A stretch of DNA of 53,677 nt from positions 1 to 53,677 of the forward strand of contig NZ_JFBD01000004.1 in the NCBI RefSeq assembly GCF_000709085.1, written 5' to 3'. Shown in pieces: positions 43,158 through 51,774 of the stretch. This DNA comes from Virgibacillus alimentarius. GTDB lineage: Bacteria; Bacillota; Bacilli; Bacillales; Amphibacillaceae. Position 1 is the stretch's first letter. Every line of letters starts with the position of its first letter. Made by a program: the position numbers and the translations under genes. The notes under the pieces were generated by a model. The model ran no database searches. It saw nothing but the letters and a program-made list of their open reading frames with translations, and was not told the DNA's origin.

Positions 43158-44033
43158 TTACATCAAATGCTTCACTTCTTGCCTTATCGGCATGCCGCCC
43201 TGGGCACCAATCTTTGTAACGGATAATGCGGCAGCTGCATTCGCGAACGTAACTGCTTCACGGATAGAAGCACCGTTTGCTATTTCTGCCGCAAATGCGC
43301 CGTTAAACGTATCCCCAGCCCCTGTAGTGTCTTTTACTTCGACAGGATGTCCCGGTATCCATTGCTGGCTATTATTCTCATAAAACGTGACACCTTCACT
43401 CCCCTCGGTCACAATCAGTTTTTTCTGAATGGAGGAAAACAGGGGACTCTCTTTGATTGCTTCCGCTTCAATTTCGTTTGGTGTGAAGTAAGCAGCTTTG
43501 GCTAAAAGTGCTTCAGGTAGCTTCTGATAGGGTGCTGGATTAAGAATGACTGGAACCTGGAACTTACTGGCAATTGCTAACGTATGAAGCACCGTTTCCA
43601 TTGGGATTTCCAGCTGCATTAAAATGACATCGCTTTGTTTGATTAATTCTTTTTGCTTGTCCACCAAGTCAGGAAGTACGCTTTTATTTGCTCCAGGGGC
43701 AACGATAATACGGTTATCATCTTCGGATAAGATAATGTTCGCGATCCCGGTTGGCTGACTTGGATCTGTACGCATGCCTTGTGTATTTATTCCTTCCTTT
43801 TTAAGGTGAGCAAGCAATTTTTCACCAAATGCATCTGTTCCGACTGCTCCAATCATATGCACATTTGCCCCTAGCCTAGAGGCAGCGACAGCCTGATTGG
43901 CACCCTTTCCTCCTGGATATGTTGCAAAGTCCTTTCCAAGAACAGTTTCTCCTTGCATTGGCATTTTTTCCGTTGTAATCGTTAAGTCCATATTTATGCT
44001 TCCGACGATACAAACGGTTGGTTGATTATCCAT
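43158..44033 (-). CDS. rbsK: Ribokinase
   Basis: A 291-residue PfkB-family kinase. GSINMDLTITTEKMPMQGET at the N-terminus, the GGKGANQAVAASRLG substrate loop (about 42-56), and the ATP/anion-hole motif DTTGAGDTFNGAFA (about 237-250, catalytic Asp in GAGD) are all present. It phosphorylates ribose to ribose 5-phosphate. Its start overlaps the end of rbsR by 8 bp. AGAAGG precedes the ATG. Confidence 0.97.
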   Translation of the reverse strand: MDNQPTVCIVGSINMDLTITTEKMPMQGETVLGKDFATYPGGKGANQAVAASRLGANVHMIGAVGTDAFGEKLLAHLKKEGINTQGMRTDPSQPTGIANIILSEDDNRIIVAPGANKSVLPDLVDKQKELIKQSDVILMQLEIPMETVLHTLAIASKFQVPVILNPAPYQKLPEALLAKAAYFTPNEIEAEAIKESPLFSSIQKKLIVTEGSEGVTFYENNSQQWIPGHPVEVKDTTGAGDTFNGAFAAEIANGASIREAVTFANAAAALSVTKIGAQGGMPIRQEVKHLM

Positions 44034-45015
44034 GTGCGACCTTCTTTCGTTTGGTTGATTCTCTTTCTAATAAATGAACAGGAAATGTTTCGATTGTTTT
44101 AGGTGCCACTTGTGTCTGTATTTGTTCCATGAGCATTTCAGCAGCACGGGTACCCATATCATAAATTGGCTGAGCCATCGTCGTCAGTGTTGGGCTTGTT
44201 GCCTCTCCAACTGAACTTCCATCAAAGCCAATCACCGCTAAATCTTCCGGGATGCGGATCCCCAATTGTTCTGCAGCTTTCATTGCACCGATTGCCATTA
44301 CATCATTTGCTGCAAAGATACCATCGATTTCTGGATGGTTCCTAAGCATTTCCATGGTCATTACTTTCGCTTGTTCCATGTTGTAATTGCACGATAAAAG
44401 ATAACTGGACAGAAACCAATCTGTATCTCGGACTACGTCCATATACCCCCTGAGCCGCTCCATCGTATTACTGGCACTTTCTGGCCCACATAAATGAGCA
44501 ATGCGCTGACAACCGATGGATTGTAAATACTCCGTAGCTTCTCTTCCGCCTTGGTAGTTATCTACGGTAATCGAAGCCAATTCCGAATGGAAGAACCGGT
44601 CAAGGGCAATGATCGGTACACTGATTTTCTTGAGCATTTCATCGGTAATCGTACTGGAAACAATAATAAACCCATCCACTGCTTTTTGCTGCAGTGTGTC
44701 TATGTATGTTAATTCCTTTTCTAAATCGCCATCTGTATTACATAAAATAAAGGTATAATTATATTTATTCGTTACATCCTCTACTGCCCTGGCAAGTTCG
44801 GGAAAGAAAGGATTCATAATATCCGGCACAAATAAGGCAATCATTTTCGACTTCCCTCTAAAAAGGGTCCGGGCTACATCATTTGGTTTGTAATGCAGGT
44901 ATTCAATCGCCTGTTCCACGCGTTTTCTTGTCTCCGGATTCACATCACCTTTCCCATTGATGACCCGTGAAACGGTAGCAACTGAAACATCGGCAAATTT
45001 CGCAACATCTCTCAT
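44026..45015 (-). CDS. rbsR: LacI family ribose operon repressor
   Basis: A 329-residue LacI/GalR regulator: HTH MRDVAKFADVSVATVSRVIN at the extreme N-terminus, hinge YKPNDVARTL, then a periplasmic-binding-like sensor. ATG 45015 has GGAGG 9 nt upstream; the TTG at 45024 touches that site. It is the first gene of the ribose operon. Two TGTAACSSGTTACA palindromes just upstream are its likely operators. Ribose or ribose 5-phosphate is the probable inducer. Confidence 0.95.
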   Translation of the reverse strand: MRDVAKFADVSVATVSRVINGKGDVNPETRKRVEQAIEYLHYKPNDVARTLFRGKSKMIALFVPDIMNPFFPELARAVEDVTNKYNYTFILCNTDGDLEKELTYIDTLQQKAVDGFIIVSSTITDEMLKKISVPIIALDRFFHSELASITVDNYQGGREATEYLQSIGCQRIAHLCGPESASNTMERLRGYMDVVRDTDWFLSSYLLSCNYNMEQAKVMTMEMLRNHPEIDGIFAANDVMAIGAMKAAEQLGIRIPEDLAVIGFDGSSVGEATSPTLTTMAQPIYDMGTRAAEMLMEQIQTQVAPKTIETFPVHLLERESTKRKKVAHG

Positions 45016-45058
45016 CGTAGACAACCTCCATCACTCCCAAGATTTGAAATAAAAAAGC

Positions 45059-45105
45059 ATGTAACGGGTTACATCCGTTTCAAAAAATAAATGTAACCCG
45101 TTACA
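45059..45105. promoter_or_regulatory. Paired LacI-type operators before rbsR
   Basis: TGTAACGGGTTACA (45060-45073) and TGTAACCCGTTACA (45092-45105) are reverse complements of each other, 32 bp apart. Each is a near-perfect palindrome of the LacI/GalR type. They flank or overlap the rbs promoter region. A CcpA cre site has CG at the centre, so these fit RbsR better. Confidence 0.82.
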
Positions 45106-45147
45106 GAATATAATAAAACCGTTCCGTGGGCATGTCAACGGGAATCT

Positions 45148-45205
45148 TTCGACAAAATACGAGGAAGCGTATGGTGCCTGGCACTCCCCGAATAATGTCG
45201 AAAAA
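45148..45205. repeat. Dispersed repeat, composite palindromic copy
   Basis: TTCGACAAAATACG on the left, then GGTGCCTGGCAC, then CCCCGAATAATGTCGAA on the right. Outer arms TTCGACA/TGTCGAA can pair, and the right half is the same family as the copies at 22805, 26193, 27429 and 46283. It lies between the nucleoside hydrolase gene and the rbs operon. Confidence 0.7.
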
Positions 45206-45286
45206 TATCCAAGTGATCCACCACCCAACCACCCGGCAATCCATACAGGTAAAAACCAGGGAGTGCCCCCTCCCATATCACAAGCA

Positions 45287-46189
45287 CTAAATTCCCGCGA
45301 AAATGGAAGTAAATGCCTTTCGAAATGCCTCCACATCTGCATCGATACAGACATGCACGTTCCCTTCTTCCGTGAAATGCGTTACCGTACATCCGGACGC
45401 TTCCCCTTCTGTCACTACATTGACGTTTGCTCGCTTTGTCTTAAACAACTCAGGTCGAGTCAGGTAAAGAATGGTGCACAAATCATGAATCGCAATGGAA
45501 TATTTAGAATAGGCACGCTCATAAAACTGAATCATATGCGCGATCATTTCACCGATTTTCCCTTGCGTCTTTACTTTTTCCACATCGTCAGCAGCCACTC
45601 CAGTTAAACGGGTCACGTCGAGTCCACACATGACAATATTAATCGATGTATCAAAAACGATTTTGGCAGCATGCGGATCTGCATATATATTAAACTCTGC
45701 AACAGGGGTTGCGTTTCCTCCTTCAGCAGCCCCGCCCATTAAGACAATTTCTTTAATATTTTCTTTTGTTTCCGGAAAAGTTTTGAATAAAAGTGCAATA
45801 TTGGTCAATGGACCGATCGGCACAAGCGTCACCGGCTCCTCTGCACTCATAATAGCTTTTCTCAATTCGACGATTGCATTGCCTTTTAACAAAAGCGAAG
45901 TGTTTGGCTCCTTTTCAAATTGATAGTTGCCAACACCACTGTCCCCGTGCACTTGTGATGCTGTCTTTATTTTATTGATTAGTGGCTCGCCACAACCTTT
46001 CGCAACCGGTATATCTTTTTCTAAAAATGTAAGCAAATCAAGTGCATTTTTTGTCGTGTTATCAATCCCGACATTTCCACCAACCGTTGTAATTAATTTT
46101 ACGTCAAGCTTATCTGAAAATAATGCTGCAGTGATCGCAGCAACATCATCAATCCCAGGATCTGTATCAATGATAATTGGTCGTTTCAT
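45287..46189 (-). CDS. Inosine-uridine preferring nucleoside hydrolase
   Basis: A 300-residue nucleoside hydrolase. The N-terminal IIIDTDPGIDDVAAI (residues 5-19) has the Asp cluster that binds Ca2+, followed by TTVGGNVG, the VPIGPLTNIALL segment, and MGGAAEGGNATPVAEFNIYADPH, broken here for length, with the Asn/Glu ribose contacts. It splits ribonucleosides to base and ribose. Located just upstream of the ribose operon on the same strand, it would generate ribose for RbsK. ATG 46189 has AAGGAGG 7 nt upstream; 23 extra upstream codons are rejected. Confidence 0.93.
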   Translation of the reverse strand: MKRPIIIDTDPGIDDVAAITAALFSDKLDVKLITTVGGNVGIDNTTKNALDLLTFLEKDIPVAKGCGEPLINKIKTASQVHGDSGVGNYQFEKEPNTSLLLKGNAIVELRKAIMSAEEPVTLVPIGPLTNIALLFKTFPETKENIKEIVLMGGAAEGGNATPVAEFNIYADPHAAKIVFDTSINIVMCGLDVTRLTGVAADDVEKVKTQGKIGEMIAHMIQFYERAYSKYSIAIHDLCTILYLTRPELFKTKRANVNVVTEGEASGCTVTHFTEEGNVHVCIDADVEAFRKAFTSIFAGI

Positions 46190-46239
46190 GGTAGTCCTCC
46201 TTATGTTAATAGTATTACATAAGTTATTATAAACGATCA

Positions 46240-46272
46240 TACAAAAAAACCCACACATATGTATGTGTGAGC
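46240..46272 (-). terminator. Terminator of the padR operon
   Basis: On the minus strand CTCACACATA and TATGTGTGGG form a hairpin followed by TTTTTTT. It lies about 40 bp past the DUF4097 gene, beyond the repeat copy at 46283. Confidence 0.85.
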
Positions 46273-46282
46273 TCTATTTATT

Positions 46283-46312
46283 TTCGACAAAATCCGGGAA
46301 GTGACAGGCACC
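46283..46312. repeat. Dispersed repeat copy abutting a stop codon
   Basis: Copy with TTCGACAAAATCCGG and GAAGTGACAGGCACC halves. On the minus strand it starts directly after the TAG of the DUF4097 gene. A terminator follows. Confidence 0.78.
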
Positions 46313-47158
46313 CTATATTTTTTCCACCGTAATATTTCCGTTATTTGTTGTTAATTTTATCATATGTGCGCCATTGCCAATGACTGTATCCCAGTCTGAT
46401 TGACCAAATAGCTTCACTTTTCCGTTGTCTACTTTGACATCAAAAATAGCGTTGGTTGGCTTGTTTTCTGTCTTTATGTTGATCTTGCCGTTATCTGTTT
46501 CAAAATCCAATGGACGATCCAAACTTTCTGTGTTGAGCGAGATGCTTCCGTTATCTGCTTCAGCGGAAAGCGCTCCCTTTACGTGATCAAAACTGATTTT
46601 CCCATTATTCGCCTTCGCATCAGCCGCACCGGCTTCTGAATCTTTTACAAGGATTTTTCCATTACTTGTTCCGATGTTCATCTTTTCACTCTTCATTTCT
46701 TGTAATTGAATAGCTCCGTTATCCGTACGGATCTGAATAGCTTTTGCCTGTAGCTCGCTAGCTTCCACAAGACCATTATCACTCTCAATTTTGAGTGCCT
46801 GGTATTGTTTTTCTGGAACATACACGTTTAAAGCTAAACGTGATGAAATGAAATCAAAGTGAATCAGTTTTTTCTGCTGATCATTTACAACTACCCGCAA
46901 GTTGGATTGCTCGACGTTAGCAGAGAAATCGATATTCGAACCTTTCCCTGACAGTTCTACTCTGGCTTCTTTATCCCTAGTCGGTAAAACTTCTATTTTA
47001 GCATTACCGGCTTTGATATCAATGGCATCAAAGTCTTCCTTGATGGTTTTCTCTTTTTCGAAATCTTCCATCTTATTTGCGGACGCAAACGTAAAAACAC
47101 TTCCGATGATGCCAATCCCTAGGAGTACTCCAGCAATCATCGCTGTTTTTTTAATCAT
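46313..47158 (-). CDS. DUF4097 family beta-helix protein
   Basis: A 281-residue protein with an N-terminal signal/anchor helix (MIAGVLLGIGIIGSVFTFA). It then has a series of about 20-residue repeats with N-G-x-I/V motifs (SDNGLVEA, TDNGAIQL, TSNGKILV, ANNGKISF, ADNGSISL, TDNGKINI, VDNGKVKL, TNNGNITV). This is the right-handed beta-helix of the DUF4097/LiaG-like family. It lies last in the padR-HAAS-DUF4097 operon, its start overlapping the previous gene by 8 bp. The biological role is unclear; it is probably exposed on the outer membrane face. Confidence 0.88.
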   Translation of the reverse strand: MIKKTAMIAGVLLGIGIIGSVFTFASANKMEDFEKEKTIKEDFDAIDIKAGNAKIEVLPTRDKEARVELSGKGSNIDFSANVEQSNLRVVVNDQQKKLIHFDFISSRLALNVYVPEKQYQALKIESDNGLVEASELQAKAIQIRTDNGAIQLQEMKSEKMNIGTSNGKILVKDSEAGAADAKANNGKISFDHVKGALSAEADNGSISLNTESLDRPLDFETDNGKINIKTENKPTNAIFDVKVDNGKVKLFGQSDWDTVIGNGAHMIKLTTNNGNITVEKI

Positions 47159-47711
47159 GCTTCATTCCTCCTTTGACAAGTTTGACGTTAAAACGTAAAT
47201 AATGAATAAATCCGCTGGTTAATACCCGGGTGACATAATACATTCCAATCGCTATGAATAATCCAAGACCAGTTAGCGCAATGGAAAAAAATAAATCAAA
47301 AAGTACAAATGTTTCCGGATAAATAACCGCATTGAAAAGCACTAAAAGTGGTGATGCTGCAAACACAACCCCGACTGTCCATCCGGCTAAGACAACAGCT
47401 GCTAGCCCAATAAATGGACCGAGAACAATGACGAGGTTGAAAAAGCCAAGTCCGATCACTGCCCACAAGGCCCGCATGACATTACCTGCCGTTGCAGTCG
47501 CCTCTACTTGTTCAAGATGATAGGTGGCGAGCAGTTCTTTCGCAATTTGATTTGGCTGACCGAGCGATGCTGCAATTTCCTCTTCTGTTTTCCCTTCTTG
47601 TTGCCCAAAAGCAAAGTGTTCCTCAAAATCTCGGATAATATCCTTCCGTTCCTTTTGGGAAAGATTTTTGAGCGATTTATCCAATTGATTTAAAAATTGT
47701 TCTTTATTCAC
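47151..47711 (-). CDS. HAAS domain (DUF1700) membrane protein
   Basis: A 186-residue protein. The N-terminal HAAS helical domain (MNKEQFLNQLDKSLKNLSQK ... IIRDFEEHF, AASLGQPNQIAKELL) is followed by four TM helices. GTG 47711 is chosen because AGGAAGG lies 8 nt upstream and the family begins MNKEQFL; a GTG at 47720 touches the ribosome site. It sits between padR and the DUF4097 gene with overlaps at both ends. In related operons this module is a membrane-linked response system. Confidence 0.88.
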   Translation of the reverse strand: MNKEQFLNQLDKSLKNLSQKERKDIIRDFEEHFAFGQQEGKTEEEIAASLGQPNQIAKELLATYHLEQVEATATAGNVMRALWAVIGLGFFNLVIVLGPFIGLAAVVLAGWTVGVVFAASPLLVLFNAVIYPETFVLFDLFFSIALTGLGLFIAIGMYYVTRVLTSGFIHYLRFNVKLVKGGMKHD

Positions 47712-48027
47712 TGCTGACACCTTCCTCTATGAATTGATTCACAGCATTTGAAAATTCCTTCCACTCCTGCATTTGCTCACGCAGATGAATCCTCCCCTTC
47801 TCTGTCAGTTTATAATACTTACGCGCGGGTCCCTCTGAGGATTCCTGATAGTAGGTGGTAAAATAACCATCTTTCGTTAATCTTCTTAAAAGCGGGTACA
47901 TTGAGCCTTCCGATATTTCAATTTTTTCGGAGATTCTTTGCACCAATTCATAGCCATAACAATCTTTTTTATCCAGCAGGACAAGCACGCAAATTTCCAA
48001 GATGCCCTTTTTAAATTGCACATTCAT
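47704..48027 (-). CDS. PadR family transcriptional regulator
   Basis: A 107-residue PadR winged-helix protein. KGILEICVLVLLDKKDCYGY (about 6-25), the wing region EGSMYPLLRRLTKDGYFTTY and KYYKLTEKGRIHL are all typical. ATG 48027 has GGAG 8 nt upstream. First gene of a three-gene operon with the HAAS and DUF4097 genes. Two inverted copies of a TACCTTG ... AACAGTAC element precede it and are the likely operators for self-control. Confidence 0.92.
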   Translation of the reverse strand: MNVQFKKGILEICVLVLLDKKDCYGYELVQRISEKIEISEGSMYPLLRRLTKDGYFTTYYQESSEGPARKYYKLTEKGRIHLREQMQEWKEFSNAVNQFIEEGVSSE

Positions 48028-48049
48028 TGTTGTCACTCCATTCCAATAC

Positions 48050-48118
48050 AGTACCTTGTATTGAACAGTACCTGTTATAGTTAATTTACCATACAGTACT
48101 GTTTATTGCAAGGTAGTA
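48050..48118. promoter_or_regulatory. Inverted duplicate operator upstream of padR
   Basis: GTACCTTGTATTGAACAGTA at about 48051-48070 and, on the other strand, CTACCTTGCAATAAACAGTA at about 48097-48117. The two share TACCTTG, three variable bases and AACAGTAC. They face each other across the promoter. PadR proteins usually repress their own operon through such sites. Confidence 0.6.
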
Positions 48119-48218
48119 TATTTTTTTCATTAAAAAATCCGCGAATACCCAACGGGAAGCGCGGCTCTTATGGAGCAGAAGCTTACAAAAGAGCTAACTT
48201 TTCTCGATCCTTTGTTAT

Positions 48219-48262
48219 ATAAAAAAGAATTCACCATGAAAAAACGGATCACAGTGAATTCC
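48219..48262 (-). terminator. Terminator after the DJ-1/PfpI gene
   Basis: On the minus strand GGAATTCAC and GTGAATTC pair around a loop of about 19 nt, followed by TTTTTTATA. Confidence 0.78.
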
Positions 48263-48330
48263 AATTTAAAGGGTTCTTTATTTTGCAGTCTCTAACTAAC
48301 GTTATATAACATCCGCATCACCGGCATCTT

Positions 48331-48852
48331 TTATGCTCTTTCAAGAACAGCAAGACACTCCCGATTAAATGCAGGAAGGTCATCTGGCGTGCGGCTTGTG
48401 ACCAATTGATCCCCGCAGTTGACGACTTCTTCGTCAACAAAGTTAGCTCCGGCATTGACTAAGTCAACTTGAATGGACTTATACCCTGTTGCCTTGCGCC
48501 CATTGAGTGCATTTGCATTAATAAGTAATTGAGGACCGTGGCAAATAGTGAACACCGGTTTTTTTGCATCCATGAAAGTTTTCGCAAAGTCAACAAATCG
48601 ATCATCTGCACGAAGGATATCCGGTGAGAAACCGCCAGGGATCATAAGCGCATCAAAGTCTTCCGGTTTTACATCATCAATGGAAGCATCGATTGTAATC
48701 TTAGCTTCTCCATTTTTGCCTGTAACCTTATTGCCTTTTTCTTTTTCAATTACGGTCAATTCATGTCCCGCCTCCTCTAGAGCTTTGGCCGGATCTGTAT
48801 ATTCAACCTCTTCAAATAGATCTGTCATAAGAACCGCAACTTTTTTTCCCAT
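48331..48852 (-). CDS. DJ-1/PfpI family protein (general stress protein 18-like)
   Basis: A 173-residue class I glutamine amidotransferase-like protein. The nucleophile elbow TICHGPQLL has Cys104-His105, and the conserved Glu near residue 15 (LFEEVEYTD) is the usual partner. YfkM and PfpI relatives act as deglycases, proteases or chaperones; the exact activity is not settled. ATG 48852 has GGAG 9 nt upstream, so the two-codon longer start is rejected. It stands alone with its own terminator. Confidence 0.9.
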   Translation of the reverse strand: MGKKVAVLMTDLFEEVEYTDPAKALEEAGHELTVIEKEKGNKVTGKNGEAKITIDASIDDVKPEDFDALMIPGGFSPDILRADDRFVDFAKTFMDAKKPVFTICHGPQLLINANALNGRKATGYKSIQVDLVNAGANFVDEEVVNCGDQLVTSRTPDDLPAFNRECLAVLERA

Positions 48853-49019
48853 TTGCATTCTCTCCTTCTAAAAATAGTATTTTCACACCCGAGAAAGACA
48901 TAAAGCGTGTTTATACTAGGAGACGTTAGCAAGCGTGCCTAAGCTTTCCCAGGGACTACTTCTAGTATAACAACAGTTACGAAACTTGAGAATCATTGGA
49001 TAGGATTGGTTTAAGGAAG
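48853..49019. other. Spacer before the sphingomyelinase promoter
   Basis: Together with the 5' untranslated region to 49258 this makes a gap of about 400 bp between divergent genes. No ORF with family features is seen. Confidence 0.45.
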
Positions 49020-49047
49020 TTGACAGTAAATAGAGATTTAGTATAAT
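49020..49047 (+). promoter_or_regulatory. SigA-type promoter upstream of sphingomyelinase
   Basis: TTGACA (49020-49025), 16-bp spacer, TATAAT (49042-49047): both hexamers are consensus. It lies about 210 bp before the start codon, implying a long AT-rich 5' untranslated region that could carry regulation. Confidence 0.72.
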
Positions 49048-49258
49048 TATAATCAGTTGTTTCAAAACGTTAAAAATATTTTTAATAATTTTAATTACAT
49101 TAATGAAAGCGGATTACCGTTTTAAAAACAACTTCACAAGACTACTGCACAAGCTAATGTGAACCAGTAACCATTGGATCGCAGTTAGCAACAGGACTGT
49201 GCAATATCCAATGAACCGTATAAGCCATTTCCAAATACGAACTCATGGAGGGAACAGA

Positions 49259-50242
49259 ATGATAAAAAAATTGATAACTGCATGTATGACACTGGGGATA
49301 ATCCTTTCTATTTTTTCCGTTTCACAGGGAAAAGTCTATGCTAAAGCGAATTATCCTAACGATTTTAAACTGCTATCACAAAATGTCTATATGTTATCAC
49401 AAGCATTGTATCCGAATTGGGGCCAGGTAAAACGGGCTGAACTTATTGCTGACGCAGATTATATTAAGGGTTATGATATCTTTATTTTAAATGAAGTATT
49501 TGATAATGAAGCTTCAGAGGTGCTTTTAAATGATTTAACCGAACAGTATCCTTATCAAACTCCTGTACTTGGCCGGAGTACAGAAGGATGGAACCAGACT
49601 CTTGGTGACTATTCACATACAGTTCCGGAAGATGGTGGTGTAGCCATTGTCAGTAAATGGCCGATTGAAGAAAAAATTCAGTACGTTTACGATGAAGGAT
49701 GTAGTGGTGACGCGATGGCTAATAAAGGATTTGTATACGTCAAAATAAATAAAAATGGACATGATTATCATACAATCGGTACGCATATGCAATCGACAGA
49801 TTCCCTTTGTTCGACCGATGAAGCTGCTGAAATTCGTTCCACGCAGATGAAAGAAATCCAGCAGTTTATTGACAGGAAGAACATCCCAGAAGATGAAGTG
49901 ATCTACATAGGTGGGGACCTAAATGTCATGAAAGGTACGGATGAATATAAGTCAATGATCGATCAATTAAATGTAACACCGCCTCATGCTTATACAGGAT
50001 ACACTGCAACTTGGGATCCGACAACCAATTCCATTGCCCGTTATAATTATCCTGAAATGGATGGACAATATTTGGATTATATTTTTGTTGAGAGAGACCA
50101 TGCCCAACCGAATCAATGGTATATAGATGCAAAAAAAATCAAATCATCGGAATGGTCCGTTACTTCCTGGGGAAAAACCTATAAGTATAATGATTTTTCC
50201 GATCATTATCCAGTCTCCGGTTCAACCGTTCCAATGAAATAA
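49259..50242 (+). CDS. Secreted sphingomyelinase C
   Basis: A 327-residue phosphodiesterase of the DNase I-like fold. A signal peptide MIKKLITACMTLGIILSIFS ... VYAKA is followed by the catalytic core: LLSQNVYML (metal-site Asn), FILNEVFDN (Glu ligand), HTIGTHMQSTD, YIGGDLNVMKG (Asp/Asn) and FSDHYPVSG (general base His). These match the B. cereus and S. aureus sphingomyelinase/beta-haemolysin family (about 330 aa). It cleaves sphingomyelin to ceramide and phosphocholine. ATG 49259 has GGAGGG 6 nt upstream; the 20-codon longer reading is rejected. Monocistronic. Confidence 0.94.
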   Translation: MIKKLITACMTLGIILSIFSVSQGKVYAKANYPNDFKLLSQNVYMLSQALYPNWGQVKRAELIADADYIKGYDIFILNEVFDNEASEVLLNDLTEQYPYQTPVLGRSTEGWNQTLGDYSHTVPEDGGVAIVSKWPIEEKIQYVYDEGCSGDAMANKGFVYVKINKNGHDYHTIGTHMQSTDSLCSTDEAAEIRSTQMKEIQQFIDRKNIPEDEVIYIGGDLNVMKGTDEYKSMIDQLNVTPPHAYTGYTATWDPTTNSIARYNYPEMDGQYLDYIFVERDHAQPNQWYIDAKKIKSSEWSVTSWGKTYKYNDFSDHYPVSGSTVPMK

Positions 50243-50715
50243 TAACGGTTAGCTATTCATCTAGTGCTCTCATTCACCTCTACGAAAGGGGGCTTGAGAT
50301 GGCATCGAATGAAGTTGCGGATGCCATTTTTGCTGCTGAGCAATACGCGAAAGCATACAACTGCAGTAACAGTCGGATACACATTTTTTGCATCGCACAC
50401 AAACTTCATATCGTTGACAAAGGCATCAAATGGATTGATGCCTTCTTCTTGTGTTAGCACTTTTAAGTATCAACAGTATCTTTTTTATAAGAAAGGAATT
50501 GGATGGTTTATACTTCTTTCACGCATTTCGGATGCATAATATCTATTTTTTAAATCAAAGCTATCACCAGCTGCTTTATCTTTTTCAGTGAAATAAGGGC
50601 TAAAGTTATTTTTGATATCGGTTCGTGGAAGCTACTTTAAAATCACCTTTTCTAGACATGTTTGTTTCATTATTGTATGCTTAAAATACTTTTGATACAG
50701 TACGGAGGTTTAAAA
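50243..50715. other. Intergenic stretch, possible decayed coding sequence
   Basis: About 470 bp between the sphingomyelinase and speG genes. An open frame on the minus strand (50257-50460) reads protein-like (TQEEGINPFDAFVNDMKFVC), but it lacks a clear start and has no recognised family. It may be a gene remnant. Confidence 0.4.
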
Positions 50716-51228
50716 ATGAGCAACGATATTCATTTACGCCCACTAGAACGTAATGACTTAAAATTTATACATAAACTTCATAATGATCCCGACATTATGT
50801 CTTATTGGTTTGAAGAACCTTATGCAAATTTTGCTGCGCTGCAAGAATTATATGATAAGCATATTCACGACCGAGATAAGCGTCGTTTTATAGTAGAAAA
50901 AGAGCACACAATGATAGGGCTTGTCGAGCTAGTGTATATTGACGCTATTCATCGCAATGCAGAATTTCAAATCATCATCGATCCTAAGCAACAAGGTAAC
51001 GGTTATGCAACGGTTGCAACGAATCTGGCAATGGATTATGCTTTTTCCATATTAAATCTACACAAACTCTATTTGATCGTAGATGCGAAAAATGAGAAGG
51101 CGCTTCACATATACAAAAAAGTTGGTTTCTCCATTGAATGTGAGTTACAAGATGAATTCTTTGTTGAGGGCAGTTATCATAACGCTATTCGAATGTGTCT
51201 GTTTCAACAGCAGTATTTAAAAAAATAA
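50716..51228 (+). CDS. speG: Spermidine N-acetyltransferase
   Basis: A 170-residue GNAT enzyme aligned by eye with E. coli SpeG along its length. [67 protein letters not shown] and the C-terminal [13 protein letters not shown] are conserved. It acetylates spermidine/spermine with acetyl-CoA to limit polyamine toxicity. ATG 50716 has ACGGAGGT 8 nt upstream; 18 upstream codons are rejected. It appears to be monocistronic. Confidence 0.95.
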   Translation: MSNDIHLRPLERNDLKFIHKLHNDPDIMSYWFEEPYANFAALQELYDKHIHDRDKRRFIVEKEHTMIGLVELVYIDAIHRNAEFQIIIDPKQQGNGYATVATNLAMDYAFSILNLHKLYLIVDAKNEKALHIYKKVGFSIECELQDEFFVEGSYHNAIRMCLFQQQYLKK

Positions 51229-51330
51229 GTCATTTATTACTTCTTTTACTAATTACTCTTTCCCGTTCTAAAAGATGACGCGGTTTAAAATGATTCTTTC
51301 ATTTTTGGTGTGAAGCAATTGTGTGTTTTG

Positions 51331-51729
51331 TTATCCTTTGACAACATTCAATTCCCATGAAATGCCGTTTTTGTCTGTAACTATCGCATGTTTGGCACCC
51401 CAAAAAGTATCCTGTAGTTCCATTTTAACCTCACCGTCTTTTGATAAAGCAACGTAGATTCGAACGATTTCATCTTCACTGTCGAGATCGGGACCGAGCA
51501 AGATATCACTTCCACTTATCGTCTTTTCCCCAAATACATCTGCAAAATAAAGGATGCAATGCTCGTTAATATGTAATTCAGCATGGATATACTTACCTTC
51601 ATGCCCTTTAAACATTTCAATACCATCAGATAGTTGCGTATTCTTGATTTCACCGCCAAAAATCCCCTGATAATATTCAATTGCTTCTTTACAATTCTCT
51701 ACCCTAATATGAGGTACTATCCTTTTCAT
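51331..51729 (-). CDS. VOC family (PhnB/glyoxalase-like) protein
   Basis: A 132-residue protein with two beta-alpha-beta-beta-beta units of the vicinal oxygen chelate fold, starting VPHIRVENCKEAIEYYQGIF and ending FWGAKHAIVTDKNGISWELN. This is the PhnB-like group, in which the metal ligands are often missing and enzyme activity is unproven. It follows the alpha/beta hydrolase gene by 45 bp on the same strand, so it may be cotranscribed. No substrate proposed. Confidence 0.85.
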   Translation of the reverse strand: MKRIVPHIRVENCKEAIEYYQGIFGGEIKNTQLSDGIEMFKGHEGKYIHAELHINEHCILYFADVFGEKTISGSDILLGPDLDSEDEIVRIYVALSKDGEVKMELQDTFWGAKHAIVTDKNGISWELNVVKG

Positions 51730-51774
51730 GTCTATTTCTCACACCTTTACCATTATTGTTGATTTGTTTAAAAT

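Noticed and set aside
45060-45105. CcpA cre sites
   Set aside because: The palindromes have CC or GG where cre has a central CG, and the adjacent gene encodes a LacI-type repressor, so RbsR operators are more likely.
50257-50460. 67-aa open frame on the minus strand
   Set aside because: Protein-like in parts but no good start or recognised family; at most a remnant.
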